The notes: generated from the sequence alone by a model not told the origin. Shown: positions 55,433-64,000, numbered from the stretch's first letter. The stretch: DNA of 64,000 bases from Amphritea balenae (GCF_003858655.1 NZ_RQXV01000001.1:928361-992360), one strand, 5' to 3'. Translations and numbers: made by a program.

Positions 55433-55990
55433 ATGGAAAATAAAAAAACCATCAAATTACAGCGGGATTGTAACGCCCTGGTGATTCCATCGGCCGAACC
55501 GATATCCCTAGCCAAAGGAACTGAAGTTAAAATACAGCAGTCACTGGGGGGGACTTATACTGTCAGCACCGGCTCATACCTGGTACGCATAGATAGCGAG
55601 GATGCCGACGCCCTGGGTTTAATTCCCCTTAAACCCAGGGCAGATACGCCCGCTGCCAATGAGTGTGAAGATGTTCCGGTCGATCACGAAGAGATTCGAC
55701 GGCAACTCAGTACCTGTTTTGATCCGGAAATCCCCGTCAATATCCTTGATCTGGGCCTAGTATACAGCTGCCATATCAGTCGTCACCCTGAAGGCGGCAA
55801 TCATATTCAGATTGCGATGACTCTTACAGCACCAGGCTGCAGTATGGGGGGAGTGCTGGCCAACGATGTAAAAACAAAGCTCATGCAGATCAGAGGAGTT
55901 CGTAGCGTAGATATCAAACTGGTGTTCGACCCACCCTGGGATTCAAGCCGCATATCTGAAGCTGCCAGGTTGCAACTTGGATTACTCTGA
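55433..55990 (+). CDS. sufT: SufT-like Fe-S maturation protein (DUF59/MIP18)
   Basis: 185 residues. The N-terminal 60 residues are the SufT-type extension; the DUF59 domain (about 75-185) has STCFDPEIPVNILDLGLVY, LTAPGCSMGGVLANDV and VDIKLVFDPPWDSSRIS. SufT proteins help cluster maturation in the SUF system under high demand. The cysteine of APGCSMG is the conserved one. 28 bp after sufU. Confidence 0.9.
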   Translation: MENKKTIKLQRDCNALVIPSAEPISLAKGTEVKIQQSLGGTYTVSTGSYLVRIDSEDADALGLIPLKPRADTPAANECEDVPVDHEEIRRQLSTCFDPEIPVNILDLGLVYSCHISRHPEGGNHIQIAMTLTAPGCSMGGVLANDVKTKLMQIRGVRSVDIKLVFDPPWDSSRISEAARLQLGLL

Positions 55991-56033
55991 ATGGGTCATC
56001 AGATCAGCATAAATATACTGAGGTAACTGTTTA

Positions 56034-56450
56034 ATGGCACACTGGCATGACGTAGCAACCGCATTAGAATCGGGCGAACATAGGGTGATTGAGCTGAATG
56101 AATTCAGTGTATTACTGGTGAATATCGATGGCTGTTACTATGCCGTTGAAAATATCTGCCCACACGATGGCGGCGAACTCGACGGCGGTACTTTCTCAAG
56201 CACCACTGGCAACATACCCGGCAGCTCAACCAACATTTCACATGGCAACTCAACTAACGACACGGCTAACGACACAGCCGATAACCCAACAGTTACCTGC
56301 CCCAGACACGGCGCCTGTTTTAACCTGAAAACCGGAAAAGTACTCAAGCCCCCCGCCTTCGAAGATATTGATTGTTTTGCAGTACGTATTCAGGATGGCC
56401 GGCTCCAAATCTATGATGAGCCAACTGAACAGAACGACCCTGATCTTTAA
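56034..56450 (+). CDS. Rieske [2Fe-2S] ferredoxin with a low-complexity insert
   Basis: 138 residues. Rieske ligands: ENICPHDGGELDGGTF (C, H near 42-44) and VTCPRHGACFNLKTGKV (C, H near 98-101). Normally the two loops are about 16-20 residues apart; here a Ser/Thr/Asn/Gly-rich insert of about 35 residues lies between them, coded by short imperfect repeats (GGCARCTCAACYAAC). Last gene of the suf operon; such dioxygenase-ferredoxin-like proteins often close SUF operons. The C-terminal 14 codons begin a 42-bp tandem array, and the current TAA was created at a repeat junction. Confidence 0.85.
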   Translation: MAHWHDVATALESGEHRVIELNEFSVLLVNIDGCYYAVENICPHDGGELDGGTFSSTTGNIPGSSTNISHGNSTNDTANDTADNPTVTCPRHGACFNLKTGKVLKPPAFEDIDCFAVRIQDGRLQIYDEPTEQNDPDL

Positions 56451-56574
56451 ATCTATGATGAGCCAACCGAACAGAACGACCCTGATCTTTAAATCTATGA
56501 TGAGCCAACCGAACAGAACGACCCTGATCTTTAAATCTATGACGAGCCCATTGAACAGGATGAGCCTGATCTTT
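56407..56574 (+). repeat. Four-copy 42-bp tandem repeat across the end of the Rieske gene
   Basis: Units start at 56407, 56449, 56491 and 56533. The first three differ at one base; the fourth has about seven substitutions. Each join of one copy's GATCTTT to the next copy's AAATC makes an in-frame TAA, so the gene now stops after copy 1 (56448-56450). The last copy instead reads GAT CTT TCT TAA (stop 56577-56579), probably the original end. Confidence 0.95.
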
Positions 56575-56619
56575 CTTAAGACATCGTTTTTTCTTAAGAC
56601 AACATCCGGTAGTCAGATC

Positions 56620-57084
56620 CTATAACTCAATCGACGTCTTAAATTTCTGCCGCCGCATTGAAATCAATGTCCTGAATTTTCGCAGATTAGCATCACTGGA
56701 CAGATCCCGACGGATAAACACCTCGTAGGCCTCCATATCCGGCACCATCACCATCAACAGGAAATCAACCTCACCGGTTACCTGATAACACTGAGTCACC
56801 TCAGCGGCCAGATCCATCTTTTTAATAAAGGCATCATAGACGTCGGACTGATCCCGGCTCATCTCCACCTCAACGATAATATTGAGATAACGCCCCATCA
56901 TTCTGGGATCAACCAGAGAGACATCAGCCATAATGATACCGTCATTCCTGAGCTTGCGAACCCGACGCAGGCAAGCTGGCGGAGAAAGCCCCACTCTTTC
57001 AGCCAGATCCTGATTGCTGATACGGTTATCCTGCTGCAACAGATTCAGGATATGGCGATCGATACGATCCAGTTCAATACTCAT
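56620..57084 (-). CDS. Lrp/AsnC-family transcriptional regulator
   Basis: 154 residues with the AsnC HTH (LDRIDRHILNLLQQDNRISN, LAERVGLSPPACLRRVRKLR) and RAM domain (VTQCYQVTGEVDFLLMVMV). Divergent from the gate-domain membrane protein, which it may control in response to an amino acid. The intervening 146 bp are AT-rich; no clean palindrome was recognised. Paralogous to the one at 18.1 kb. Confidence 0.93.
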   Translation of the reverse strand: MSIELDRIDRHILNLLQQDNRISNQDLAERVGLSPPACLRRVRKLRNDGIIMADVSLVDPRMMGRYLNIIVEVEMSRDQSDVYDAFIKKMDLAAEVTQCYQVTGEVDFLLMVMVPDMEAYEVFIRRDLSSDANLRKFRTLISMRRQKFKTSIEL

Positions 57085-57230
57085 AAATTCAACGATCCAA
57101 TCAAGTAATCTAATTCAATTAAATTTTGAACAGATAAAAAGACATTTTATTTCGCTGTTATAAGAATATATGAAATCCCGCACATTAAAACTCAATTACA
57201 CTACTGTTTCATTATTTCAGGCAGCAGCAC

Positions 57231-58250
57231 ATGAACAATCATACCCGTCTCTTCATCAAACAAACTATTCCAGGTCTGGCTAAAGAGACCTATGAGGTGT
57301 GCCTGCTGCTGTTCAAACTGACCATCCCCGTGCTGATTGCAGTTAAGATACTCGAAGAGCTGGGCGCTATCCCCTACATCAGTCGGGCACTGGAACCACT
57401 GATGCAGTTAGTTGGCCTGCCGGACACCATGGGCCTGGTCTGGACGACCACCCTGCTAACCAATATCTATGGCGGCATGCTGATATTTTTTCAGCTGGCA
57501 CCTCAGGAGAACCTGACCGTCGCTCAGGTCACAGTGCTTAGCAGTATGTTACTGATCGCCCACAGCCTGCCGATAGAGGTCCGCATCGCTCAGAAAGCTG
57601 GCGTCCGTTTTGCTGCGGCATTACTCATACGGCTGATCTCCGCGTTAGTACTGGGCGCCCTGTTACATCACAGCTATAGCTGGGGGGGCTGGTTACAGCA
57701 ACCTGTCGAACTTCTCTGGACCGCCCCGGTTACCGATACCAGTCTTACGGCGTGGGTTATCACTCAACTGCAAGGCCTGGCGATGATTGTCGTGATCGTC
57801 ACCGCGCTGCTAAGCTTGCTCCGATTCCTGCGCTGGGTGCATATTGAGCGCCTGATGATCTGGTTATTGCGCCCGGTACTCAGGTTACTTGGCATAGGCC
57901 AGCAAGCGGCCTCGCTGACTATTATCGGTATCACACTGGGACTGTCTTTCGGTGGAGGGCTGCTGATCCGTGAAGCGCAGAGCGGACATATCAGCCCTAA
58001 AGACTGTTTCTCGGCACTCTGCCTGCTAAGCCTGTGTCACAGCATTATCGAAGATACCTTGCTGGTTCTGACGATGGGTGCTGACCTGTCTGGTATCCTC
58101 TGGGCTCGTCTGGCTTTTAGTCTGGTGTTTGTTGCCGTAATGACACGTTTACTCAACTATACCAGTGATAAATTCCAGTATCGTTTTCTGATGCACAAGG
58201 TTACATCTGATCAATCCACCTCAACACGAGGACAATCGAGTGCCAACTGA
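57231..58250 (+). CDS. Gate-domain (nucleoside-recognition) integral membrane protein
   Basis: 339 residues, about eight to nine membrane helices. Two Gate-type regions (IPVLIAVKILEELGAIPYIS; IIGITLGLSFGGGLLIREA) as in YjiG/SpmA-like and nucleoside-recognition proteins. A transporter or transport-associated role is likely; the substrate is unknown. Preceded by a divergent Lrp regulator, which suggests amino-acid export or uptake. Its last 38 codons are duplicated downstream. Confidence 0.8.
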   Translation: MNNHTRLFIKQTIPGLAKETYEVCLLLFKLTIPVLIAVKILEELGAIPYISRALEPLMQLVGLPDTMGLVWTTTLLTNIYGGMLIFFQLAPQENLTVAQVTVLSSMLLIAHSLPIEVRIAQKAGVRFAAALLIRLISALVLGALLHHSYSWGGWLQQPVELLWTAPVTDTSLTAWVITQLQGLAMIVVIVTALLSLLRFLRWVHIERLMIWLLRPVLRLLGIGQQAASLTIIGITLGLSFGGGLLIREAQSGHISPKDCFSALCLLSLCHSIIEDTLLVLTMGADLSGILWARLAFSLVFVAVMTRLLNYTSDKFQYRFLMHKVTSDQSTSTRGQSSAN

Positions 58251-58582
58251 TACCGAACAACGTAAAGGCATTCTATTTGCCCTCGCCGCCTACAACATGC
58301 GGGGGCTGGTACCGAACTTCTTTAAATCGGTTGACCATCTCAGCCCGTTTGATGTTGACGTAATGACACGCTTGCACAACTACACTAGCGACAAGCTCCA
58401 GTATCGTTTTGTGATGCACAAAGTTACACCTGACCAACCCCGTACAATACAAGGATAACCGAGTGCCAACAGATACCGAACAACGTAAAGGCATTCTATT
58501 CGCCCTCGCCGCCTACGGCATGTGGGGACTGGTACCGATCTACTTCAAAGCGGTCGACCATGTCAGTCCGTTTGAGGTAGTT
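58137..58582. repeat. Diverged 223-bp tandem duplication across the gate-protein/rarD junction
   Basis: GTAATGACACG starts at 58137 and again at 58360, and GTGCCAAC (start of the RarD-type frames) at 58240 and 58463; both are 223 bp apart. Each copy contains the gate-protein C-terminus, the intergenic sequence and about 40 RarD N-terminal codons. Copies differ at many positions. Confidence 0.92.
58240..58458 (+). pseudogene. Chimeric 72-codon ORF from a tandem duplication (RarD start fused to gate-protein end)
   Basis: GTG 58240 overlaps the gate-protein stop. The first 40 residues copy the RarD N-terminus (MPTDTEQRKGILFALAAY, LVPNFFKSVDHLSPFDV) and the rest the gate-protein C-terminus (VMTRLHNYTSDKLQYRFVMH). 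The frame stays open through the fusion and ends four bases before the real rarD GTG. It cannot have either parental function; it may be a relic or a translational bridge. Confidence 0.75.
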
Positions 58583-59371
58583 GCCCACAGAGTACTCTGG
58601 TCGGTTGCCTTTCTGGCCATTTTTATCGTAGCGACCGGTCGCTGGCAGGAATTTACCCGCTACCTTAAACAACATCGCCTGGTTGCCGGCTTACTGCTTT
58701 CAGCCATTATCATATCGCTTAACTGGCTGGTATTTATCTGGGCCGTAGGGCAAGGCCGTATTCTGGAAGCCGCATTGGGTTACTTCATCAATCCGCTGAT
58801 CAGCGTATTACTCGGAATGATCTTTCTTAGCGAACGCTTAAGGCGAATTCAGTGGCTGGCTATCATTTTGGCTGCTATTGGGGTCGGCTATCAATTGGTG
58901 CTGTTAGGCAGCCTACCCTGGGTAGCCCTTGTTCTGGCATTCAGCTTTGGCTTTTACGGTTTGCTACGTAAACGTCTGACAGTTGATCCATTCTCTGGAC
59001 TGCTTATCGAAACGCTACTACTCAGCCCAATAGCACTGGCTTACCTTTTCTGGCTCGCTCAGCAAAACGCTCTGCAATTCCAATTCACCACCGACGCTAC
59101 AACGCTGTTACTCATTGCCTCAGGCCTGGTCACCAGCTTACCTTTGATATGTTTCGCCGCTGGCGCCCGTCGCTTAACCCTGACCCTCAACGGCCTGCTG
59201 CAATATATCGCGCCGAGTATCGCCTTCCTGCTGGCCGTATTCATTTATAACGAACCTTTAGATGGCAACAAGCTAATCACTTTTTCTTTTATCTGGGTTG
59301 GCCTGATATTTTTTACCTTAGAAAGCCTCTGGCAGACAAAAGGAAAAGCTATCCCGCTAGCAACAGATTAA
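58463..59371 (+). CDS. rarD: RarD-type EamA-family permease
   Basis: 302 residues, ten membrane helices as two EamA (DMT) repeats. N-terminus RKGILFALAAYGMWGLVPIYFKAV, LSPFEVVAHRVLWS-type (VSPFEVVAHRVLWSVAF) and LNWLVFIWAVGQGRILEAALGYFINPL are RarD hallmarks (EamA family; E. coli RarD 296). Substrate unknown. Start is GTG 58463 with AAGGA about nine bases upstream. It follows the chimeric ORF. Confidence 0.93.
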   Translation: MPTDTEQRKGILFALAAYGMWGLVPIYFKAVDHVSPFEVVAHRVLWSVAFLAIFIVATGRWQEFTRYLKQHRLVAGLLLSAIIISLNWLVFIWAVGQGRILEAALGYFINPLISVLLGMIFLSERLRRIQWLAIILAAIGVGYQLVLLGSLPWVALVLAFSFGFYGLLRKRLTVDPFSGLLIETLLLSPIALAYLFWLAQQNALQFQFTTDATTLLLIASGLVTSLPLICFAAGARRLTLTLNGLLQYIAPSIAFLLAVFIYNEPLDGNKLITFSFIWVGLIFFTLESLWQTKGKAIPLATD

Positions 59372-59433
59372 AACCATTTTAGCTCTAGGCTTAAGCAAAC
59401 CTAAAATCTAGGGTTTTAAGAGGCGTTCTTACT

Positions 59434-62400
59434 TTACTCTAATACTTCACTCTCAAGCGCATCATGAGTATCAGAGGGAAAGTCGTTAAGCACGGTAATA
59501 ACAGCCCCCCCTAACGACGCACTTGGTTGATTGTGATAATCAGTTATCAGATTGCGAATATCAGTTTCACGGCTAAGCAAAGCTGTAACTTCACCGGCAC
59601 TGACCGGTTTACTGATGAGATACCCTTGCATCTCATCACACTGAAGATCCTGAAGAAAACGCAGCTGTTCAAGGGTCTCAACCCCTTCAGCTACAACTTT
59701 TAATCCCAGGCTATGACTCATGGCGATTATTGCACTGACAATAGCTGCATCACTCGAGCTTTCAACAAACCCGGTTATAAAGGAGCGATCGATTTTAACT
59801 TTGCTCAGAGGGAAGCCTTTCAAATAACTCAGCGAAGAGTAACCAGTACCAAAATCATCCACTGAAAGACCAAAGCCAGCTTCTGACAGCTGGTGTAAAA
59901 TAACGGTAGCAGAGTCTATACTCTTCACCACTGCCGTTTCAGTAATCTCAAATTCAAGAGCACATCGGGCAATACCGGCATCCTGAACCATCTCAATGAT
60001 TTTACTTCCCAACAAGGGATTCTGAAACTCAATCGGCGACAAATTAACTGCAACGTTAAGGGTACCGTACCCCGCAGATTGCCAATAACTGATCTGCTGG
60101 CAGGCTGTATAAACCACCCAACGACTTATCTCCTCAATAAAACCGGTCTGTTCAGCAAGTGGTATGAAATCATCAGGGGGAATCATACCCAGCTGAGGAT
60201 GCTGCCAACGAATCAGCGCTTCCATACCGATGATTTTGCCTTTTTTCAGGTCTATCTTGGGTTGATAACAGAGTACCAGCTCATTTCGTTCAACCGCTCT
60301 GTGAAGCTCAGCTTCTAAGCGAATTCGACGCCGATAACGCTTATTAATCTCATCGTCATAAAACCGGAAGCTAGTTCGTCCCTGACTAAGCTTAGCTTCC
60401 CGCATTGCACTACAGGCATTACGAATCAAACTGTCAGAATCGCCCCCATCCACCGGGTACAGGCTAACCCCGGTGTGAGAATTAAGATAGAATTCATGCC
60501 CTTCAACCTCAACAGCAGTATTGTAGATTGCATTAATCTGCTGTAATACCGAAGGAACAATCTCGCTCCGCTCAAATCCCATCAACAATACATTGATCTT
60601 ATTAAAACCCAGCTGTGAGACACTGAATTCAAAATGATCCTTACTCATCGCTGTTTCTATTATCTGCCGTAAAGCCGCCTTCAAACGTGAAACAACCTGT
60701 TTACCTATTTTTTGATTGACACTATGACCCAGGGTATCACTGACATAGTGTAAGGCATCAATATCAATAACCAGCGCTGCGACATGGGTACCATAACGCT
60801 TAGCACAGATAATGGCCTGATCAATCCGCTCATTCTGAATGGTATTATTGGCAAAGTTATCCGACTCAGCGATGAGCGAAGCATCATCGGGACTTCCGGG
60901 GTCGTTCAGTAACAATGCATCCGGCAAAATATAATCACTCCTAACCTCTTTCCCCCCATCCGGTATTATCCGGTCAATCGCCTGCAGACCATCCTTTACC
61001 AACGTATCTGGTTGTCCATTATTTAGTACATTCCAACATACTACTTTGTTACGACCGGTCTCTTTAGCCTGATAGAGCGCTTTATCCGCCTGATCCAGGA
61101 GTTCCTCATGACTACCACTAACTGAAGTCATACTGGAAACCCCTAAACTAGCAGTGATTCGCACAGCCGCATCAAGCTGAATTTTATCAACACAATCATG
61201 GATCGCCTTACGAATCCGTTCAGCAATACCTCGTGCACTGCCCATTGCAACACCAGGCAAAACCAGAAGAAACTCTTCACCACCATAACGTCCGACCAGG
61301 TCGTTGGGCCTGGAGTGCTCAGTCAAAAGCTGAGCGATCAGTTTGATAACCATATCTCCCATCGCATGGCCGAAACTATCATTAATCGATTTAAAAAAAT
61401 CAATATCCACCATAATACAACTGAGGTTTTCCTTCTCATCCTGAGCTTCACTAAATAAGGTCTGAAACCCCATAGACAGTGAACGGCGATTCAACAATCC
61501 AGATAAAGAATCACGGGTGGCCAGGATCTGTAATTCACGATTTTGACGAGTAATTTCCCGCTGACTCTTTTCAAGTTTATAAAAGGTGCGACGCAACTCT
61601 TCATTTTTCTTTTCAATCTCTGAGATATTGTCAAATGTCACTAAGACCCCTCGCACCCGACCTTCTGGATCGGTAATAGTAGAGGCATTTACTTTAAAGC
61701 GATAAGTCTTATCCAGAGCTGTCGCCAGTCCTATCTGAAAAATTTCCGACATTTCTTTTCCTTTCAGAACCTGCACCCAGGGCAGCTCTTTAAGCTGACC
61801 ATCACTAAACCGCCAATCAAACTGTTCACTATCACGCCCAACCAGATCTTCCGGTTGCTGCCCTATATATTCAGCAAAGCGATAGTTAGAAAAGATAATT
61901 TGGTTCTCAGTATCAATAATCAACAACCCCTCAGAAAGGGTATCTAAAGCTTTTCTGACCCGATCCGGAATTATTGAATCAGGATTCAACTCATTCAGGC
62001 TACGACGTAAAAAAAGGATATAGAAAATAAACCCAAATATTCCGACAAATATGACAGCGCTATAGAAACTACTGGGGTCACTCAATCGTCCAGCCGAAGA
62101 CAAGGGTTTAAAGCTGAGCTCTACGGTTCCCCAACGAATATCATTATTAAAAATCGGTATCTGCATCTGTTCAGGAGTTGAATTAGTCTGGAGAAGCTTT
62201 TGCCAATGCCGTTCATGATCACCATATTCGGCTACGACACCATCCTCGACTAAGCGGATTGCCGCAGAATTAATTTCTCCATTCCTAACCACGATAGCAT
62301 GCAGTACTTGCTCAACATGATTGTAGTTTCTTTCTGCTATTTCAGCCGAAAGCTGAACAGCAAGAGATTCTGCGATAACTCTGCGTGCATTCAACTCTGC

Positions 62401-62514
62401 CCGTCGGGTATCCGGTATTAATCCAATCGCATCGGAGATAAGTAGCAGGGTTACCGTCATCATAACCAAGCCAAAACTTATTCTGATCAAGGGTGATTTA
62501 AGTACATTAGTCAT
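59434..62514 (-). CDS. Membrane-bound PAS-GGDEF-(degenerate GGDEF)-EAL protein
   Basis: About 1026 residues from ATG 62514 (GGAG seven bases upstream; ATG 62532 is in frame but overlaps the neighbour). TM1 (~10-28), periplasmic part to ~175, TM2 (~178-196), PAS (~205-325), GGDEF (~340-505) with RYGGEEF near 410 and an I-site RPND five residues before, so active cyclase and product inhibition are expected. A second, degenerate GGDEF (~560-740) lacks the active motif. EAL (~750-1000) has MEALIRWQHP, EITET, VDDFGTGYSSL and VVAEGVET; last part QGYLISKP, so hydrolysis is plausible too. It starts just after the giant adhesin stop, suggesting c-di-GMP control of adhesion. Confidence 0.92.
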   Translation of the reverse strand: MTNVLKSPLIRISFGLVMMTVTLLLISDAIGLIPDTRRAELNARRVIAESLAVQLSAEIAERNYNHVEQVLHAIVVRNGEINSAAIRLVEDGVVAEYGDHERHWQKLLQTNSTPEQMQIPIFNNDIRWGTVELSFKPLSSAGRLSDPSSFYSAVIFVGIFGFIFYILFLRRSLNELNPDSIIPDRVRKALDTLSEGLLIIDTENQIIFSNYRFAEYIGQQPEDLVGRDSEQFDWRFSDGQLKELPWVQVLKGKEMSEIFQIGLATALDKTYRFKVNASTITDPEGRVRGVLVTFDNISEIEKKNEELRRTFYKLEKSQREITRQNRELQILATRDSLSGLLNRRSLSMGFQTLFSEAQDEKENLSCIMVDIDFFKSINDSFGHAMGDMVIKLIAQLLTEHSRPNDLVGRYGGEEFLLVLPGVAMGSARGIAERIRKAIHDCVDKIQLDAAVRITASLGVSSMTSVSGSHEELLDQADKALYQAKETGRNKVVCWNVLNNGQPDTLVKDGLQAIDRIIPDGGKEVRSDYILPDALLLNDPGSPDDASLIAESDNFANNTIQNERIDQAIICAKRYGTHVAALVIDIDALHYVSDTLGHSVNQKIGKQVVSRLKAALRQIIETAMSKDHFEFSVSQLGFNKINVLLMGFERSEIVPSVLQQINAIYNTAVEVEGHEFYLNSHTGVSLYPVDGGDSDSLIRNACSAMREAKLSQGRTSFRFYDDEINKRYRRRIRLEAELHRAVERNELVLCYQPKIDLKKGKIIGMEALIRWQHPQLGMIPPDDFIPLAEQTGFIEEISRWVVYTACQQISYWQSAGYGTLNVAVNLSPIEFQNPLLGSKIIEMVQDAGIARCALEFEITETAVVKSIDSATVILHQLSEAGFGLSVDDFGTGYSSLSYLKGFPLSKVKIDRSFITGFVESSSDAAIVSAIIAMSHSLGLKVVAEGVETLEQLRFLQDLQCDEMQGYLISKPVSAGEVTALLSRETDIRNLITDYHNQPSASLGGAVITVLNDFPSDTHDALESEVLE

Positions 62515-62528
62515 AGCGTTCTCCACCA

Positions 62529-64000
62529 TCACTTATCTTGCTGAAACAGCTCATCAACCCGGTCAGGTTTATGGGCTTTTACTTTAGCCTTGCTGCCTGA
62601 ACCCAAAATTGGCAGAGGATCAAACTGTTTCCATAAAGGGATCACCGAGAGGAAGCAAGCAAGCAATGATCCGGCACGAAATAACCATATTGCGAACCAG
62701 GCTGATACACTCATGGAAACAGCGACAGCGGTTTCACCACCCAGTTGATAGCTGTTTTCGGACTGATTAGCGGCATCATCAAGCTCCAGCTTCAGCTCTG
62801 CCAGCCCAACTTCCAGAGCTTCACTGCTTAATCCTTCAACTTGCAGACTCTGAACCGGCTCAAACTCGGTAAAACGCCGGATCTCCAGCTGAGCCAGATC
62901 GATTCGCTGTAGAACCGGTGCTTCTGTCTGTATATCCCTTGCCTGATATTCTGTTGGATCTTTCACTTCCATGGGAACCGCTACTAATTCGACCAGTTGC
63001 TGTGAATCAATCGCCTGAACCGGTGATACCGAGGGCAGAATTCCGCCCCCGCTTATCTGTATCTCATCTGCCAACTCTATTAAGACACTAGCCTCCTGTT
63101 CATCTTCAGGGGATTGCGCCTGCTCTTCCGAATCGGGATCCTCTCCTTCTGAAACCACCGGCCCCGGCAATTCTTCCGGTTCTGGTTCAGGTTCAGAATC
63201 GTCCACAACATCCGGCGGCGTTATAACAGGGTTTGTTTGTGCGCTAACCACACTTTCTGCCATGCCATAGGTATCGGTATAGCTCATCTCAACCGATATT
63301 CGTTTGCCCAGGTCATCAGTCTGTAGCGTATAGTCGCTGTTCACTGCACCACCGATCACCTGGCCATTACGCAGCCACTGGAAATTGAAACTTCCCAGTC
63401 CATCACTATCCTGCACTGAAGAGGTATCTGCGCTTAACTGCTGTGCCAGTACAGCCTGACCGTTCACCATCGGCTTACCAGTCGGCAGGTCATTGATATT
63501 GACCACCGCTACAGTTTCCGCACTAAGTAGCTGTTCCGCTGTTCCCTGAGCATCGGTATAACTGACTTCTACTGAGATAAGCTGTCCGACATCCGCATCA
63601 CCTAACTGGTGGCTACTCTGTGTCGCACCGCTAACCGCAGAACCGTTACGGTGCCATTGATAGTTAAAACTACCCAAACCATCAGCATCATCGATCGCGG
63701 AGGTATCCACATTCAGGGTTTGATCCTCTTCAACCGGACCGATAATCAGCGGCAACCCGGTTGGATCATCATTGATATTGGCAACCGCGGCGGTTTCCAG
63801 ACTGACCAGCTGTTCCGGGGTGCTATGACCATCGGTATAACTCACCTGCACGGAGATGCGCTGGCCGACATCGGCATCGCCTAATTGATAGCTGGTCAGA
63901 ATAGCCCCGCTGATTACGGATCCATTGCGCAACCATTGATAGCTGAAGCTTCCCAGGCCATCAGCATCATCGATCGCGGAGATATCCACATTCAGGATCT
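62529..64000 (-). CDS. C-terminal part of a giant repeat adhesin-like membrane protein (truncated at right edge)
   Basis: Open to the window edge; more than 490 residues are visible. Three copies of an Ig-like/cadherin-like repeat of about 89 residues (DADGLGSF, YQWLRNG, GDADVGQRISVQVSYTD, AVANINDDPTG). They lead into an acidic Pro/Glu-rich linker (PEPEPEELPGP, SEEQAQSPEDEQE), an Asp/Glu-rich helical segment, one membrane helix (AWFAIWLFRAGSLLACFLS) and a basic cytoplasmic tail (SKAKVKAHKPDRVDELF). Such giants act in attachment or biofilm formation; the membrane anchor and linked c-di-GMP gene (15-bp gap) suggest regulated surface display. Confidence 0.8.
   Translation of the reverse strand, partial: ILNVDISAIDDADGLGSFSYQWLRNGSVISGAILTSYQLGDADVGQRISVQVSYTDGHSTPEQLVSLETAAVANINDDPTGLPLIIGPVEEDQTLNVDTSAIDDADGLGSFNYQWHRNGSAVSGATQSSHQLGDADVGQLISVEVSYTDAQGTAEQLLSAETVAVVNINDLPTGKPMVNGQAVLAQQLSADTSSVQDSDGLGSFNFQWLRNGQVIGGAVNSDYTLQTDDLGKRISVEMSYTDTYGMAESVVSAQTNPVITPPDVVDDSEPEPEPEELPGPVVSEGEDPDSEEQAQSPEDEQEASVLIELADEIQISGGGILPSVSPVQAIDSQQLVELVAVPMEVKDPTEYQARDIQTEAPVLQRIDLAQLEIRRFTEFEPVQSLQVEGLSSEALEVGLAELKLELDDAANQSENSYQLGGETAVAVSMSVSAWFAIWLFRAGSLLACFLSVIPLWKQFDPLPILGSGSKAKVKAHKPDRVDELFQQDK

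Overview
The window looks like chromosome from a marine gammaproteobacterium of the Oceanospirillales/Pseudomonadales kind. This is an inference from gene content: a Pseudomonas-style arginine succinyltransferase (aru/ast) cluster with an AraC-type ArgR, QueF near a YadGH-type ABC exporter, a SUF operon, many c-di-GMP genes and a giant repeat adhesin. No phage, plasmid, integrase, transposase or CRISPR array is visible. The accessory DNA consists of one small non-autonomous inverted-repeat element that has broken an acetyltransferase gene, a relic end of a similar element, and several local tandem duplications.

Layout. 1-6.1 kb: end of an MFS transporter and the SbcCD nuclease. 6.3-7.1 kb: GNAT gene split by a MITE-like insert. 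7.2-16.6 kb: arginine catabolism, with ArgR-like regulator divergent from astC, an M20 amidohydrolase, two AstA subunits (AruF/AruG type), astD and astB; astE is not present. A tandem ArgR operator lies in the divergent promoter. 16.7-19.9 kb: GST/HxlR pair and Lrp/third AstA-like pair. 20-26.6 kb: a minus-strand cluster of FabD-like acyltransferase, fused E1 2-oxoacid dehydrogenase, glutaryl-CoA dehydrogenase, DUF1338 protein and LysR regulator, probably acting around 2-oxoadipate/glutaryl-CoA. 26.7-36.7 kb: envelope and housekeeping genes (M23 peptidase, eukaryote-type HisA, rhodanese, SGNH lipoprotein, cytochrome b561, DUF4197, cyclophilin, thioesterase, nitroreductase, QueF). 36.9-39.1 kb: YadGH-type exporter and a conserved small protein. 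39.2-43.7 kb: periplasmic-binding-like protein, porin-like barrel and GGDEF/EAL protein in one operon. 43.8-44.6 kb: five tRNA genes (Glu/Gly) in two transcription units with clear promoters. 44.7-49 kb: YedE-type transporter, peroxiredoxin, 7Fe ferredoxin, orphan AmmeMemoRadiSam-type radical SAM enzyme, CPBP protease. 49.2-56.5 kb: SUF iron-sulfur operon (Rrf2 regulator, sufB, a small unannotated ORF, sufC, sufD, sufS, sufU, sufT, Rieske protein). 56.6-59.4 kb: Lrp regulator, gate-domain membrane protein, RarD-type permease. 59.4-64 kb: GGDEF-EAL protein and the C-terminal end of a repeat adhesin running off the right edge.

The most unusual recurring signal is tandem duplication at gene ends and gene junctions. 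At 11.4-11.6 kb and at 58.1-58.6 kb the end of one gene plus the start of the next was duplicated. Each event left a short in-frame chimeric ORF between the parents (downstream N-terminus fused to upstream C-terminus). At 56.4-56.6 kb a 42-bp expansion created the present stop codon of the Rieske gene, and the SUF regulator carries a six-copy heptad tail. A second item worth testing is the 49-codon basic ORF wedged between sufB and sufC.
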